From positions 94,182 to 158,181 of the forward strand of contig CAZTOZ010000048.1 of assembly GCA_964614535.1 (NCBI GenBank): a stretch of DNA of 64,000 nt, in the 5' to 3' direction. The notes under the pieces were generated by a model. That model saw only the letters and a program-made list of their open reading frames with translations. It was not told the origin of the DNA and ran no database searches. This document shows positions 1-7,996 of the stretch, piece by piece. The translations under genes were made by a program, and so were the position numbers. The DNA comes from JALSHZ01 sp964614535. Its GTDB lineage: Bacteria > Pseudomonadota > Gammaproteobacteria > UWMA-0217. Position 1 is the stretch's first letter. Each line of letters opens with the position of its first letter.

Positions 1-1
1 G

Positions 2-883
2 AAGAACGTGGTGCTGCTGGTGCTGCATCTGCTGACGCCGGCGGGAACGGCGAATCACGAAACGGCGGCGGCGCAGTATCGCAAGCTCTCCGACTATCCC
101 GGGGTTGGCAGCCTCTACTACGGTGTGCCGGCGGGGGATGTGACCGCTTTCGGCAATGCGGTCGATGCCGTTGCCGGGCAGATCGCCGGTCAGGTGAAGC
201 AGACCGTTGCCGCCGCCGTCGATGCCCGGTTGCCCGAGCCGCCGGCCGATCCCGCCGAGGCTGAGCGGACCGATCAGGCCGAGGTGCCGCCGCCGGCGCC
301 GCAGGACCGGCAACTGGCCGAGTTGCAGCAGAAACTGCACAAACTGGGGCACGCGTTGCGGATGCAGTATCTCGAGCGCAAGCAGGACGGCAAGGTACCG
401 ACGGTGTTCAATGCCTGGCTGGTCGATCGCGACTTTCTCCACCCGGCGCAGGCCACCGTCGATGTTCGCGTCCTGTTGACCCGCGATCAGCTCAGTGACC
501 TGCACGATCTGATGCGCCAGGTCATCGACACCTTCCAGGAGGGGCTGATCTCGCCGCAGGGCTTTCTCGACAACATCCGCAAGTTGGCGGCGACGCTGAG
601 TCGCGACCCGGAGCGGCTGGGGGATGCCGGCAGCCTGTCGGAGATGGGCTTCATGAAGGAGTACATCGAGGATCTGCCGTATCGCAGCGAGGCGATGACG
701 CTGACGCTGGAGGATTGGGCGGAGTGGCCGGCGAAGCGGCAGATCGAGTACATCAACCGGCTGGAGCGGAAGATCGCCTACTACAAGGCGCTGCACGACC
801 ATACCGATCTGTGGGTGTCGCTCGATGGCGGCCCGGTCGATGGCCAGTCGTTGTTCCCCGTCGAGCTCGATATGCTGCCTTGA
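2..883 (+). CDS. vWA-type protein resembling the PpkA C-terminus (5' partial)
   Basis: The open frame enters from the left edge, so the N-terminus is missing. The first visible residues (KNVVLLVLHLLTPAG) look like a beta strand inside a von Willebrand factor A-type fold. A Pro/Ala/Glu-rich linker follows at about residues 70-100, then an alpha-helical C-terminal module ending in a Phe-Pro-Val-Glu-Leu stretch. From memory, this C-terminal layout resembles the tail of PpkA, the Ser/Thr kinase of type VI secretion control. Its stop overlaps the start of the next gene (TGATG), so it is co-transcribed with the ABC ATPase and permease. No kinase domain lies in the visible part. The link to PpkA is an inference supported by the tagT-tagS-like neighbours. 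Confidence 0.6.
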   Translation, partial: KNVVLLVLHLLTPAGTANHETAAAQYRKLSDYPGVGSLYYGVPAGDVTAFGNAVDAVAGQIAGQVKQTVAAAVDARLPEPPADPAEAERTDQAEVPPPAPQDRQLAELQQKLHKLGHALRMQYLERKQDGKVPTVFNAWLVDRDFLHPAQATVDVRVLLTRDQLSDLHDLMRQVIDTFQEGLISPQGFLDNIRKLAATLSRDPERLGDAGSLSEMGFMKEYIEDLPYRSEAMTLTLEDWAEWPAKRQIEYINRLERKIAYYKALHDHTDLWVSLDGGPVDGQSLFPVELDMLP

Positions 884-1662
884 TGTTTCACGATTACGGG
901 CACGACCGGCCGCGGCCGACCACCGGCAACGGCGAGCGGGTGCTGATCTACCATCTGCGCGACGTGATCAAGACCCGCGAGGCCGAGGGGGTCACCTTCA
1001 AACTGCGCGTGCCGAGCCTGCAGATCGCCCTTGGCGAGAAGATCGCACTGATCGGCGAGAGCGGTTGTGGCAAGAGCACGCTGCTCGACCTGCTCACCTT
1101 CATCTCCCGCCCCAGCTCGGTCGGCGCTTTCCGTTTTCGCCCGGAGCCGGGGGCTGCGCCGATCGACATTCAGGCCCACTGGGAGAAGCGGCGGTTCGAC
1201 GAGTTGAGCGATTTGCGCATGCTGCGCCTTGGTTATGTGATGCAGACGGGAGGCTTGCTGCCCTATCTGACGGTGCGGGAGAACATCGGCCTGTCGCGCC
1301 GTCTGCTCGGGATGGAGGCGGGGGCGGTCGATGAGCTGGCCTACGACCTCGGCATCCACAAACACCTCGACAAGAAACCGTCACAACTCTCCACCGGCGA
1401 GCGGCAGCGGGTGGCGATCGGGCGGGCGCTGGCGCACCGGCCGTCGATCGTCATCGCCGACGAGCCCACCGCGTCACTCGATCCGATTGCGGCGACGCGG
1501 ATCATGGCGTTGTTCATCGAGATGGTGGAGTCGCTGAACATCACCGTCATCGTCGCCAGTCACGCCTGGCGGCACGTCAAGTCGCTGGGTTTGCGGCGGC
1601 TCAAGCTGCGAATCCACAAGGATGCCGATGGCGGTGTCGCTGAAACCATCGTTTCAGGGTAG
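883..1662 (+). CDS. tagT: ABC transporter ATP-binding protein, TagT/MacB-like
   Basis: This 259-residue ABC ATPase has a Walker A motif (GESGCGKST), a signature LSTGERQRVAIGRA and a Walker B ending IADEPTASLDP. The ATG at 883 overlaps the upstream stop and is the natural start; longer in-frame starts lie inside the previous gene. It pairs with the FtsX-type permease that begins 9 bases downstream, the design of MacB/LolD-type mechanotransmission complexes. An ABC ATPase plus permease beside a PpkA-like protein matches tagT-tagS of the TagQRST-PpkA pathway in Pseudomonas aeruginosa. The ABC family is certain; the Tag assignment is inferred from context. Confidence 0.7.
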   Translation: MFHDYGHDRPRPTTGNGERVLIYHLRDVIKTREAEGVTFKLRVPSLQIALGEKIALIGESGCGKSTLLDLLTFISRPSSVGAFRFRPEPGAAPIDIQAHWEKRRFDELSDLRMLRLGYVMQTGGLLPYLTVRENIGLSRRLLGMEAGAVDELAYDLGIHKHLDKKPSQLSTGERQRVAIGRALAHRPSIVIADEPTASLDPIAATRIMALFIEMVESLNITVIVASHAWRHVKSLGLRRLKLRIHKDADGGVAETIVSG

Positions 1663-1671
1663 GGGGCCGGC

Positions 1672-2886
1672 ATGCGTCGCTTGCGAAATCTGCTGTGGCT
1701 GTCGTGGCGCGACTATCGCAACGAATGGCAGATGTCGGGCTGTTTCGTGCTGGCGCTGGCGGCGGTGCTTGGGCCGATGCTGGTGCTGTTCGGACTCAAG
1801 GCCGGGATCATCGGCAGCATGCTCGATCAGCTGGTCAACAATCCGCGCAATCTGGAGATTCAGACGGTGGGCGCCGGCCGGTTCGACAAGCCGTGGATCG
1901 ACGCGCTGCGGCAGCGCCCGGAGACCGGCTTCGTCATTCCCAAGACCCGCAGCCTGTCGGCCAGTCTCGATCTCAAGAGCGAGCAGGCGCCCGATATCGT
2001 CGCGGTGGAGCTGATCACCTCGGCGCCGGGCGATCCGCTGATCGGCGAGCTCTCGGACCGGCTCGAGCGACCCACCGACGTGGTGTTGTCGGCCGCCGCG
2101 GCGGAGAAGCTGCGGGTGCGGGCCGGGGACGTGGTCGATGCCAGCGTGGCCCGTCGTTATCGGGGCGAGCGGCAGCGCGAACATCTGACGCTCGATGTGG
2201 TTGGGGTGGCGCCGCCGACGGCCACCCGGCGCGAGGCGGTGTTCGCGCCGCTGGCACTGGCCGAGGCGGTAGAGCGCTTCAAGGACGGTGTCGCCGTCGG
2301 GGCGTTCGGCTGGAAGGGGAGCGAGCGGGCCGAGGATGCCGTCCGCCTCTATTCCGGTTTCCGGCTCTATGCGCAGTCGCTCGACGATGTCACGACGCTG
2401 AGCCGGTACATGGAGGATCTCGGCCTCAAGGTGCGGACCCGCTCCGAGGACATCGAGGTGGTGCAGAGCATGGACCGAAATCTGACGATGATTTTCTGGC
2501 TGGTGGCGCTGATCGGCCTGATCGGCTTTTCGGTGTCGCTGGGTGCCAGTCTCTGGGCCAATGTCGATCGCAAGCAGCGGGATCTGAGCATGATGCGGCT
2601 GGTCGGCTTTCACACCGGGGACATCGTCTGGTACCCGGTGTTTCAATCGCTGTTGACCGCCGTGCTCGGCTGGGCGTTGGCGGTGGGTATCTACTTTGGG
2701 GTGGCGGCCGGCATCAACCGGCTCATGGGGGAGCAGCTGCGCCCGGGCGAGGAGGTCTGCAAGTTGGCGCCGGAACATTTTGCCTGGGCGCTGCTGCTGA
2801 CGCTGGTGGCTTCGGTGGTCGCCGCCGCGTTGGCCGGGTTCCGTGCCGCACGCATCGAGCCGGCGGAGGGGTTGCGTGAGGTTTGA
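1672..2886 (+). CDS. tagS: FtsX-domain ABC permease, TagS-like
   Basis: This 404-residue membrane protein has an N-terminal transmembrane segment (about residues 24-48), a large extracytoplasmic region (about 50-260), then three hydrophobic segments near 270-295, 320-345 and 368-390 in the FtsX/MacB order. The Arg-rich coupling segment with MMRLVGF between TM2 and TM3 is typical of FtsX permeases. It follows the ATPase closely and presumably forms an inner-membrane complex with it. In the TagQRST model the permease relays an envelope signal to PpkA. A lipoprotein or MacB-like efflux role cannot be excluded. Confidence 0.68.
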   Translation: MRRLRNLLWLSWRDYRNEWQMSGCFVLALAAVLGPMLVLFGLKAGIIGSMLDQLVNNPRNLEIQTVGAGRFDKPWIDALRQRPETGFVIPKTRSLSASLDLKSEQAPDIVAVELITSAPGDPLIGELSDRLERPTDVVLSAAAAEKLRVRAGDVVDASVARRYRGERQREHLTLDVVGVAPPTATRREAVFAPLALAEAVERFKDGVAVGAFGWKGSERAEDAVRLYSGFRLYAQSLDDVTTLSRYMEDLGLKVRTRSEDIEVVQSMDRNLTMIFWLVALIGLIGFSVSLGASLWANVDRKQRDLSMMRLVGFHTGDIVWYPVFQSLLTAVLGWALAVGIYFGVAAGINRLMGEQLRPGEEVCKLAPEHFAWALLLTLVASVVAAALAGFRAARIEPAEGLREV

Positions 2887-2907
2887 CCGCCGCACGCCGG
2901 TTGCGCA

Positions 2908-3486
2908 TCAGGGCAGCACCACCCCCTCGTTGCCGAGAAACGTCGTCAACCGGATCAGTGGCAGCCCGATCAGCGCATTGGGATCGTCCCCCGCCATCCG
3001 CTCGAACAGGGTGATGCCGAGCCCCTCGGACTTGAAGCTTCCGGCGCAGTCGTAGGGCCGCTCGTTGCGCAGATAGCGTTCGATCTGCTCCCGCGAGAGT
3101 GGGCGGAAGGTGACGGCAAAGGGCACGATGTCGAGCTGCATCCGGCCGGTTTCGGTGTTGAGCAGCGCCAGCCCGGTGAGGAAGCGGATCTCCTTGCCGG
3201 CGAATCCCTGGAGTTGGCGCACGGCGTTGTCGTGATCGCCGGGTTTGCCGATGATCTCGCCATCGCAGACGGCGCACTGATCCGAGGCGATGACCAGATG
3301 GGCGGAGAAGCGGGATCGGGCCGCGTCGGCCTTGGCGGCGGTGAGCCGTCGCACCATTGCCTCGGGGGATTCGCCGGGTTGCGGTGTTTCGTCGATCTGC
3401 GGCGCGAAGGTTTCGAACGGCAGCATCAGCCGTCGCAGCAGCTCGGCACGGAACGGTGAGGTGGAGGCGAGGATCAGGGGTGGCAT
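2908..3486 (-). CDS. yceF: Maf-family nucleotide pyrophosphatase, YceF type (7-methyl-GTP pyrophosphatase)
   Basis: This 192-residue protein starts at MPPLILASTSPFR. The ASTSP-R loop, the IASDQ motif and GKPG, plus the C-terminal GSFKSEGLGITLFERMAGDDPN region, match the YceF subfamily, which hydrolyses 7-methyl-GTP and related modified nucleotides. A start 26 codons further upstream is open but would run across the yceD promoter and lacks similarity, so the ATG at 3486 is preferred. It is transcribed divergently from yceD-rpmF-plsX-fabH, the same neighbourhood as in Escherichia coli. It is cytosolic and probably prevents incorporation of non-canonical nucleotides. Confidence 0.92.
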   Translation of the reverse strand: MPPLILASTSPFRAELLRRLMLPFETFAPQIDETPQPGESPEAMVRRLTAAKADAARSRFSAHLVIASDQCAVCDGEIIGKPGDHDNAVRQLQGFAGKEIRFLTGLALLNTETGRMQLDIVPFAVTFRPLSREQIERYLRNERPYDCAGSFKSEGLGITLFERMAGDDPNALIGLPLIRLTTFLGNEGVVLP

Positions 3487-3504
3487 GGGAACTCCGAATT
3501 TGTT

Positions 3505-3534
3505 TTGACACCGATGCCGCTCACTCAGTAGAAT
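3505..3534 (+). promoter_or_regulatory. sigma70-type promoter for yceD-rpmF
   Basis: A consensus -35 TTGACA (3505-3510) is followed after 18 bases by a -10 TAGAAT (3529-3534). The predicted transcription start is about 3541, only about 3 bases before the yceD ATG at 3544, so the transcript would be almost leaderless. The site lies in the divergent yceF/yceD gap. Confidence 0.75.
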
Positions 3535-3543
3535 CGCGCGCTT

Positions 3544-4113
3544 ATGTCCGGACTGCCCATGCAATTGGTCGATCCTTTCAGGCAGGCCAGCCTCGGCGCC
3601 GAGTATGCCGGTGAGTTGTCGTTCGAGCGGATGCCGCGTCTGCGGGAGCTGCTCGCTGGCTCGGGGCAGGGGAGTGTAGTGTATCGCCTCCGTTTTTCAC
3701 AACCGGACAACCGTCGCCATACCCTCGAAGGGGAGCTGGAGACCGTGGTCGAGTTGCCATGCCAGCGCTGCTTTCGGCCGTCACGCCACCGGGTGAGCGG
3801 CCATTTCCGCTTCGACTTGGTCGAATCCGAGGTGCAGATGGCGTTGGTCGACGAAGGGCGCGAGGCGCTGCTGGTGGAGGACGGGCGCATCAGCCTGCCG
3901 CAACTGCTGGAGGACGAGGTGCTACTGGCACTGCCGGTCATCGCGATGCACGCCGACAAGACGGATTGTCACGGCTCGGACTGGCAGCGGTGGATGGACG
4001 ACGAGCAGCAACGGATCGCAAGCGAGAATGACGACGCGGCGGAGCGGGAGAACCCCTTCGCGGCGCTGGCCGGTCTCAAAGACACATCGGACACCGAAGC
4101 GGGTGACGGGTGA
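3544..4113 (+). CDS. yceD: YceD/DUF177 family protein (23S rRNA accumulation protein)
   Basis: This 189-residue cytosolic protein belongs to the DUF177 family, which is almost always encoded just before rpmF and is linked to 23S rRNA accumulation. The central CQRC pair (about residues 77-80), the LLEDEVLLALPVIAMH segment and the C-terminal NPFAALAGL match E. coli YceD. There is no Shine-Dalgarno sequence before the ATG at 3544, and a second in-frame ATG at 3559 (MQLVDPF) aligns better with the E. coli N-terminus. Either could be the true start, given the nearly leaderless promoter. Confidence 0.9.
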   Translation: MSGLPMQLVDPFRQASLGAEYAGELSFERMPRLRELLAGSGQGSVVYRLRFSQPDNRRHTLEGELETVVELPCQRCFRPSRHRVSGHFRFDLVESEVQMALVDEGREALLVEDGRISLPQLLEDEVLLALPVIAMHADKTDCHGSDWQRWMDDEQQRIASENDDAAERENPFAALAGLKDTSDTEAGDG

Positions 4114-4168
4114 GCAGGGGGCGGGCCGCCATCGAATGACGAATGAATTGGTAAACTGGAGCTGAACC

Positions 4169-4366
4169 ATGGCTGTACAAAAGAGTAAGAAGTCACGTTC
4201 GCGTCGCGGTATGCGTCGCGCGCATGACAGTTTGAGCGGACCCACCCTCTCCATCGACCCGGTCACCGGTGAGACCCACCGCCGCCACCACGTGACGCCG
4301 GATGGCTTCTATCGTGGCCGTCAGGTCATCGTCACGGCCGAGGAGGTCGACGACGAGGAGGAGTAG
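4169..4366 (+). CDS. rpmF: 50S ribosomal protein L32
   Basis: This 65-residue basic protein begins MAVQKSKKSRSRRGMRRAHD, the standard L32 N-terminus. The C-terminal part carries the conserved HHVTPDGFYRGRQV region and ends in an acidic tail. It is of normal length and lacks the four-cysteine zinc motif found in some L32 forms. It lies 55 bases after yceD in the conserved yceD-rpmF pair and is followed by a strong hairpin. Confidence 0.97.
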   Translation: MAVQKSKKSRSRRGMRRAHDSLSGPTLSIDPVTGETHRRHHVTPDGFYRGRQVIVTAEEVDDEEE

Positions 4367-4386
4367 TCCTCGTCAGACAACGCAAA

Positions 4387-4420
4387 GACGACAGGCGCCC
4401 GGTGCGCCTGTCGTCGTTTT
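4387..4420 (+). terminator. intrinsic terminator after rpmF
   Basis: A perfect 12-bp stem (4387-4398 with 4404-4415) has a 5-base loop and is followed by GTTTT. It separates rpmF from plsX, so plsX-fabH expression depends on read-through or on a promoter within or after the hairpin. Confidence 0.75.
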
Positions 4421-4443
4421 GAACCCATCGACGGGCAGGCCGC

Positions 4444-5457
4444 ATGTCAGGACAACACTATCGGATTTCGCTGGATGCCATGAGCGGGGATCTGGGCCCC
4501 GAGGCGGTGGTGCCGGCGGCGCTGGATGCGCTGGGTCGCTATGACGACATCGAACTGGTGCTGGTGGGGGACGAGTCCCGGATCCGTGAGCGTATCGGCG
4601 GCAGTCCGCCCGGGCGCCTTTCCATCGTCCATACCACCGAGGTGGTGACGATGGACGACGCGCCGGCCCAGGCTCTGCGGACGAAGAAGGACTCGTCGAT
4701 GCGGGTGGCGATCGATCTGGTGAAGTCGGGCGAGGTGGACGCCGCGGTCAGTGCCGGCAATACCGGCGCATTGATGGCCACCGCCAAGTTCGTGCTCAAG
4801 ACCCTGCCGGGCATTCACCGGCCGGCCATCTGCACCGCGGTGCCGTCCGGGCGGGGAGGGCACACCCACATCCTCGATCTGGGGGCCAATATCGACTCGT
4901 CGCCGGAGCAGCTCTACCAGTTTGCGGTGATGGGGTCGGTCATGGTGCAGGCGGTCGATGCCAACCCCGAGCCGAAGGTGGGCTTGCTCAACGTCGGCGC
5001 CGAGGCGATCAAGGGCAGTGCCGAGGTGAAGGCCGCCGGCGAGATGCTGGCGGACAGCCCGCTGAACTACACCGGCTTCGTCGAGGGTGACGACATCTAC
5101 GCCGGCACGGTCGATGTGGTGGTCTGTGACGGCTTCGTCGGCAACGTCGCGCTCAAGACCAGCGAGGGGCTGGCGAAGATGATCTCCAACAATCTGCGCG
5201 ACGAATTCCTGCGCAGCCCGTTGACCCGGCTGGCCGGGTTGATCGCCATGCCGGTGCTCAGGTCCTTCCGTCGCAAGATCGATCCGCGCCGCTACAATGG
5301 TGCCAGCCTGCTGGGTCTCAATGGTGTCGTCATCAAGAGTCACGGCGGTGCCGACCGGCTGGCTTTCGCCAATGCCATCAAGATCGCCCGTGTCGAGGCA
5401 TACCAGAAGGTGCCGGAGAAGATCGGCACGCAGATCCAGAGCCTGTTGGCCGACTGA
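4444..5457 (+). CDS. plsX: phosphate acyltransferase PlsX
   Basis: This 337-residue enzyme makes acyl-phosphate from acyl-ACP for phosphatidic acid synthesis. The N-terminal ISLDAMSGDLGPEAVVPAA, the VSAGNTGALMA motif and DLGANIDSSPEQL are hallmark PlsX segments. It is of usual length and is a soluble, peripherally membrane-associated enzyme. It follows rpmF as in most proteobacteria and precedes fabH. Confidence 0.96.
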   Translation: MSGQHYRISLDAMSGDLGPEAVVPAALDALGRYDDIELVLVGDESRIRERIGGSPPGRLSIVHTTEVVTMDDAPAQALRTKKDSSMRVAIDLVKSGEVDAAVSAGNTGALMATAKFVLKTLPGIHRPAICTAVPSGRGGHTHILDLGANIDSSPEQLYQFAVMGSVMVQAVDANPEPKVGLLNVGAEAIKGSAEVKAAGEMLADSPLNYTGFVEGDDIYAGTVDVVVCDGFVGNVALKTSEGLAKMISNNLRDEFLRSPLTRLAGLIAMPVLRSFRRKIDPRRYNGASLLGLNGVVIKSHGGADRLAFANAIKIARVEAYQKVPEKIGTQIQSLLAD

Positions 5458-5492
5458 CGGTGTAACATGGCGCTGGAGAGCGCGCCCCCGGG

Positions 5493-5519
5493 GCCACCTC
5501 GGCGGTATCACGAGGTGGC
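5493..5519 (+). other. hairpin in the plsX-fabH gap
   Basis: A perfect 9-bp inverted repeat (5493-5501 with 5511-5519, 9-base loop) sits in the 180-base plsX-fabH spacer. It has no U-tract, so it is not a standard intrinsic terminator. It may be a leader structure, an mRNA processing site or a weak attenuator; no function can be assigned. Confidence 0.4.
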
Positions 5520-5637
5520 GCCGAAGAGGCCGGAAAACGCAGAGCCGTTCTTCCGGCGCCGTGATGGAAAAGGGGCCGGCCGCGGCCGTTTCCAACCGGT
5601 AAGATAGCCCAACCCCATTTCTCCGCTGGAGCAGCAG

Positions 5638-6603
5638 ATGTATTCACGCATAACCGGTACGGGCAGCTATTTGCCTGAAAAGATTCTCACCAATCACGAT
5701 CTGGAAAAGATCGTCGACACCTCCGACGAGTGGATCGTGGAACGCACCGGTATCCGTGAACGTCATGTGGCGGCACCGACCGAGACCACCTGCGACCTGG
5801 CGGAGCAGGCGGCGAAACGGGCGCTGGAAGCGGCTGGTCGCAGCGCTGACGAGGTCGATCTGATCATCGTCGCCACCACCACCCCCGACAAGGTGTTCCC
5901 CAGTACCGCCTGTCTGTTGCAGGCCCGGCTCGGCAATCGGGGTTGCACCGCCTTCGATCTGCAGGCGGTCTGTACCGGCTTCGTCTACGCCGTCGGCGTG
6001 GCCGACAAGTTCATCAAATCCGGCACCCATCGCTGCGCGCTGGTGATCGGCGCCGAGACCATCACCCGCCTGCTGGACTGGAGTGACCGCAGCACCTGTG
6101 TATTGTTCGGCGATGGCGCTGGCGCCGTGGTGCTGGAGGCCGGCGACGAGCCGGGCATTCTCTCCACCCATCTCCATGCCGACGGGCAGTACGAGGAGCT
6201 GCTCCACGTGCCGGCGGGCATCTCCTCCGGTTTTGCCGAGATCCAGGCCGAATCCGCCTTCATCCAGATGAAGGGCAACGAAGTCTTCCGCGTCGCCGTC
6301 AACACCCTCGGACGCATCGTCGAGGAGACCCTGGCGGCCAACGGCATGGCGCGTGAGGAGATCGACTGGCTGGTGCCGCACCAGGCCAACGTCCGCATCA
6401 TCCAGGCGACGGCGAAAAAGCTGAGAATGGGGATGGAGCGCGTCGTCGTGACCGTGGCCGAGCATGGCAACACCTCGGCGGCATCGGTGCCGCTGGCGCT
6501 CGACACCGCCGTGCGCCGTGGCGACATCAAGCCGGGCGAGACGGTGATGATGGAGGCCTTCGGCGGCGGTTTCACCTGGGGCTCCGTGCTGGCGGTCATG
6601 TAG
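5638..6603 (+). CDS. fabH: beta-ketoacyl-ACP synthase III
   Basis: This 321-residue enzyme starts fatty acid synthesis by condensing acetyl-CoA with malonyl-ACP. The catalytic triad is visible: Cys112 in QAVCTGF, His in VPHQANVRI and Asn in HGNTSAAS. The length is normal. Unlike E. coli, it is not followed by fabD-fabG-acpP; a CYTH-domain gene comes 2 bases after its stop. Confidence 0.97.
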   Translation: MYSRITGTGSYLPEKILTNHDLEKIVDTSDEWIVERTGIRERHVAAPTETTCDLAEQAAKRALEAAGRSADEVDLIIVATTTPDKVFPSTACLLQARLGNRGCTAFDLQAVCTGFVYAVGVADKFIKSGTHRCALVIGAETITRLLDWSDRSTCVLFGDGAGAVVLEAGDEPGILSTHLHADGQYEELLHVPAGISSGFAEIQAESAFIQMKGNEVFRVAVNTLGRIVEETLAANGMAREEIDWLVPHQANVRIIQATAKKLRMGMERVVVTVAEHGNTSAASVPLALDTAVRRGDIKPGETVMMEAFGGGFTWGSVLAVM

Positions 6604-6605
6604 CG

Positions 6606-7079
6606 GTGGCCACCGAGATCGAACGCAAGTTCCTCGTCGTCAGCGACGACTGGCGCCATGCCGTCGAGCGCAGCGAACGCTTCTGTCAGGGCTATGTCGT
6701 GACCGGTGAGCGGCACCGGGCCTCGGTGCGGGTACGGATCTCGGCCGATCACGCCTGGCTCAACCTGAAGTCGGCGACGCGCGGCATCGAGCGGCTGGAG
6801 TTCGATTATCCGATACCGCTCGAAGATGCGAAGCAAATCCTTGACAGCCTCTGTCACTCCCCCATCATCGAGAAGACCCGGCACTATGTCCGCCATGAAG
6901 ATCACATTTGGGAAGTGGACGTGTTCGAAGGCGAGAACAGAGGGCTGGTCGTTGCCGAGGTCGAACTGGAGCGAGCGGACGAAAGCCTCGTGTTGCCGAC
7001 ATGGGTTGGGAACGAGGTCACAGATGACCTGAGGTACTACAACGCCTGTCTCGTAAAGCACCCCTTTAGCACGTGGTGA
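6606..7079 (+). CDS. CYTH-domain inorganic triphosphatase-like protein
   Basis: This 157-residue single-domain protein starts with GTG two bases after fabH, so it is translationally coupled to it. The N-terminal EIERKF fits the ExExK signature of CYTH enzymes, and further alternating acidic and basic strands (VRVRIS, LNLKSA, VAEVELE) form the triphosphate tunnel. Small CYTH proteins of this type usually hydrolyse inorganic triphosphate, as the Nitrosomonas enzyme does. No HD or CHAD domain is attached. The physiological substrate is not shown by the sequence. Confidence 0.85.
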   Translation: MATEIERKFLVVSDDWRHAVERSERFCQGYVVTGERHRASVRVRISADHAWLNLKSATRGIERLEFDYPIPLEDAKQILDSLCHSPIIEKTRHYVRHEDHIWEVDVFEGENRGLVVAEVELERADESLVLPTWVGNEVTDDLRYYNACLVKHPFSTW

Positions 7080-7243
7080 CGACACGGTGGGTTGAGCCGA
7101 TTGGGGTTTCTGCCTACTCTTTTCATCACGCAGACAGGACGACTGAAGGGGACTCTGGCAATCGGGTCTTCGTTCCAAGGGCTCACGGTTGGGACGCAAG
7201 ACGATTATTGGAGGTTCCCGAAACCTCAAAACAGGGAGATACG

Positions 7244-7876
7244 ATGGTTAACATTTTTGTAGCGGATGGCCAGCCATTCGAGGAAAAGGACATCCTCGCC
7301 GAGTTCGCAGCCGAAGGCATTCAGATTCGCAGACACTGCACCACCAGTGAGGAGTTGATCGACGCCGTCAAGCAGGAGCAGCCGGAGGTGGTGCTGCTGT
7401 CGCTCACGCTCGGCGGTCTGGGTGCATTCGAGGCAATCGACCAGATTCGCCTGAACTTCCCGCGTGTCGGCATCGTCATCATGCTGGTGCATTCCGACGG
7501 GCCGTTCCCCAAGCGCCTGCTCGATACCGGCGCCAGCGGTTTCGTTTCGCGCAATACCGATCCGGCCGATATCGTCACGGCCATCGTCAAGGTGAAGGAC
7601 GGTGAGAAGTACATCAGCCCCGAGATCGCCCAGAAGATCGCCATTTCGCTGTTGCCCGGCGGCGACGAGTCCCCGCTGGACCGTCTCTCCGAGCGGGAGA
7701 TGCAGGTGATGCTGCAACTCAGCCAGGGCGACTCGCCGTTGCAGATCTCCAGCCGTCTGGCGCTCAGCCCGAAGACGGTCAGCACCTACAAGCACCGCGT
7801 CCGCGACAAGCTGCGGGTGGACGACACCCAGGAGATCTTCGCGCTGGCCGGTTCCCACGGCCTGGTCGCTCGCTGA
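7244..7876 (+). CDS. uvrY: UvrY/GacA-family LuxR-type regulator with degenerate receiver domain
   Basis: This 210-residue protein has an N-terminal receiver-like domain (1-120) and an intact LuxR helix-turn-helix (about 145-205, LSEREMQVM...SPKTVSTYKHRVRDKL). The ATG at 7244 follows a purine-rich AGGGAGA and is preferred to an upstream in-frame start. Similarity to UvrY/GacA and the position beside uvrC-pgsA indicate orthology. The phosphorylation residues are gone: the phosphoacceptor Asp is Ser53, the second acidic-pocket residue is Gly9, the switch Thr/Ser is replaced by Leu, and the conserved Lys is Arg103. It therefore probably acts without phosphorylation, possibly on csrB-type small RNA promoters. 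Confidence 0.88.
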   Translation: MVNIFVADGQPFEEKDILAEFAAEGIQIRRHCTTSEELIDAVKQEQPEVVLLSLTLGGLGAFEAIDQIRLNFPRVGIVIMLVHSDGPFPKRLLDTGASGFVSRNTDPADIVTAIVKVKDGEKYISPEIAQKIAISLLPGGDESPLDRLSEREMQVMLQLSQGDSPLQISSRLALSPKTVSTYKHRVRDKLRVDDTQEIFALAGSHGLVAR

Positions 7877-7900
7877 AGACAGCTGAGACGATGAAGAGGA

Positions 7901-7934
7901 AACGGCGGGATGTCGGCAGGCATCCCGCCGTTTT
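7901..7934 (+). terminator. intrinsic terminator after the uvrY-like gene
   Basis: A perfect 12-bp stem (7901-7912 with 7921-7932) has an 8-base loop and runs into TTTT. It ends the fabH-CYTH-uvrY-like transcription region before the glycosylase gene. Confidence 0.85.
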
Positions 7935-7996
7935 CGTTTGCGCGGCGTGCCCGTCGCCGCGGGCAGGTGCCGCGAGGGTTGCGTTACAATCGCCGG

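Noticed and set aside
1654..2895. 413-codon open frame antisense to the permease gene
   Set aside because: It mirrors the third-base GC bias of the permease gene, has His/Arg/Gln-rich composition and no domain, and the sense strand encodes a clear FtsX protein.
7073..7243. In-frame 57-codon extension of the uvrY-like gene
   Set aside because: The extension has no similarity to UvrY/GacA and the ATG at 7244 has a good ribosome site; the 164-base gap otherwise shows nothing recognisable.
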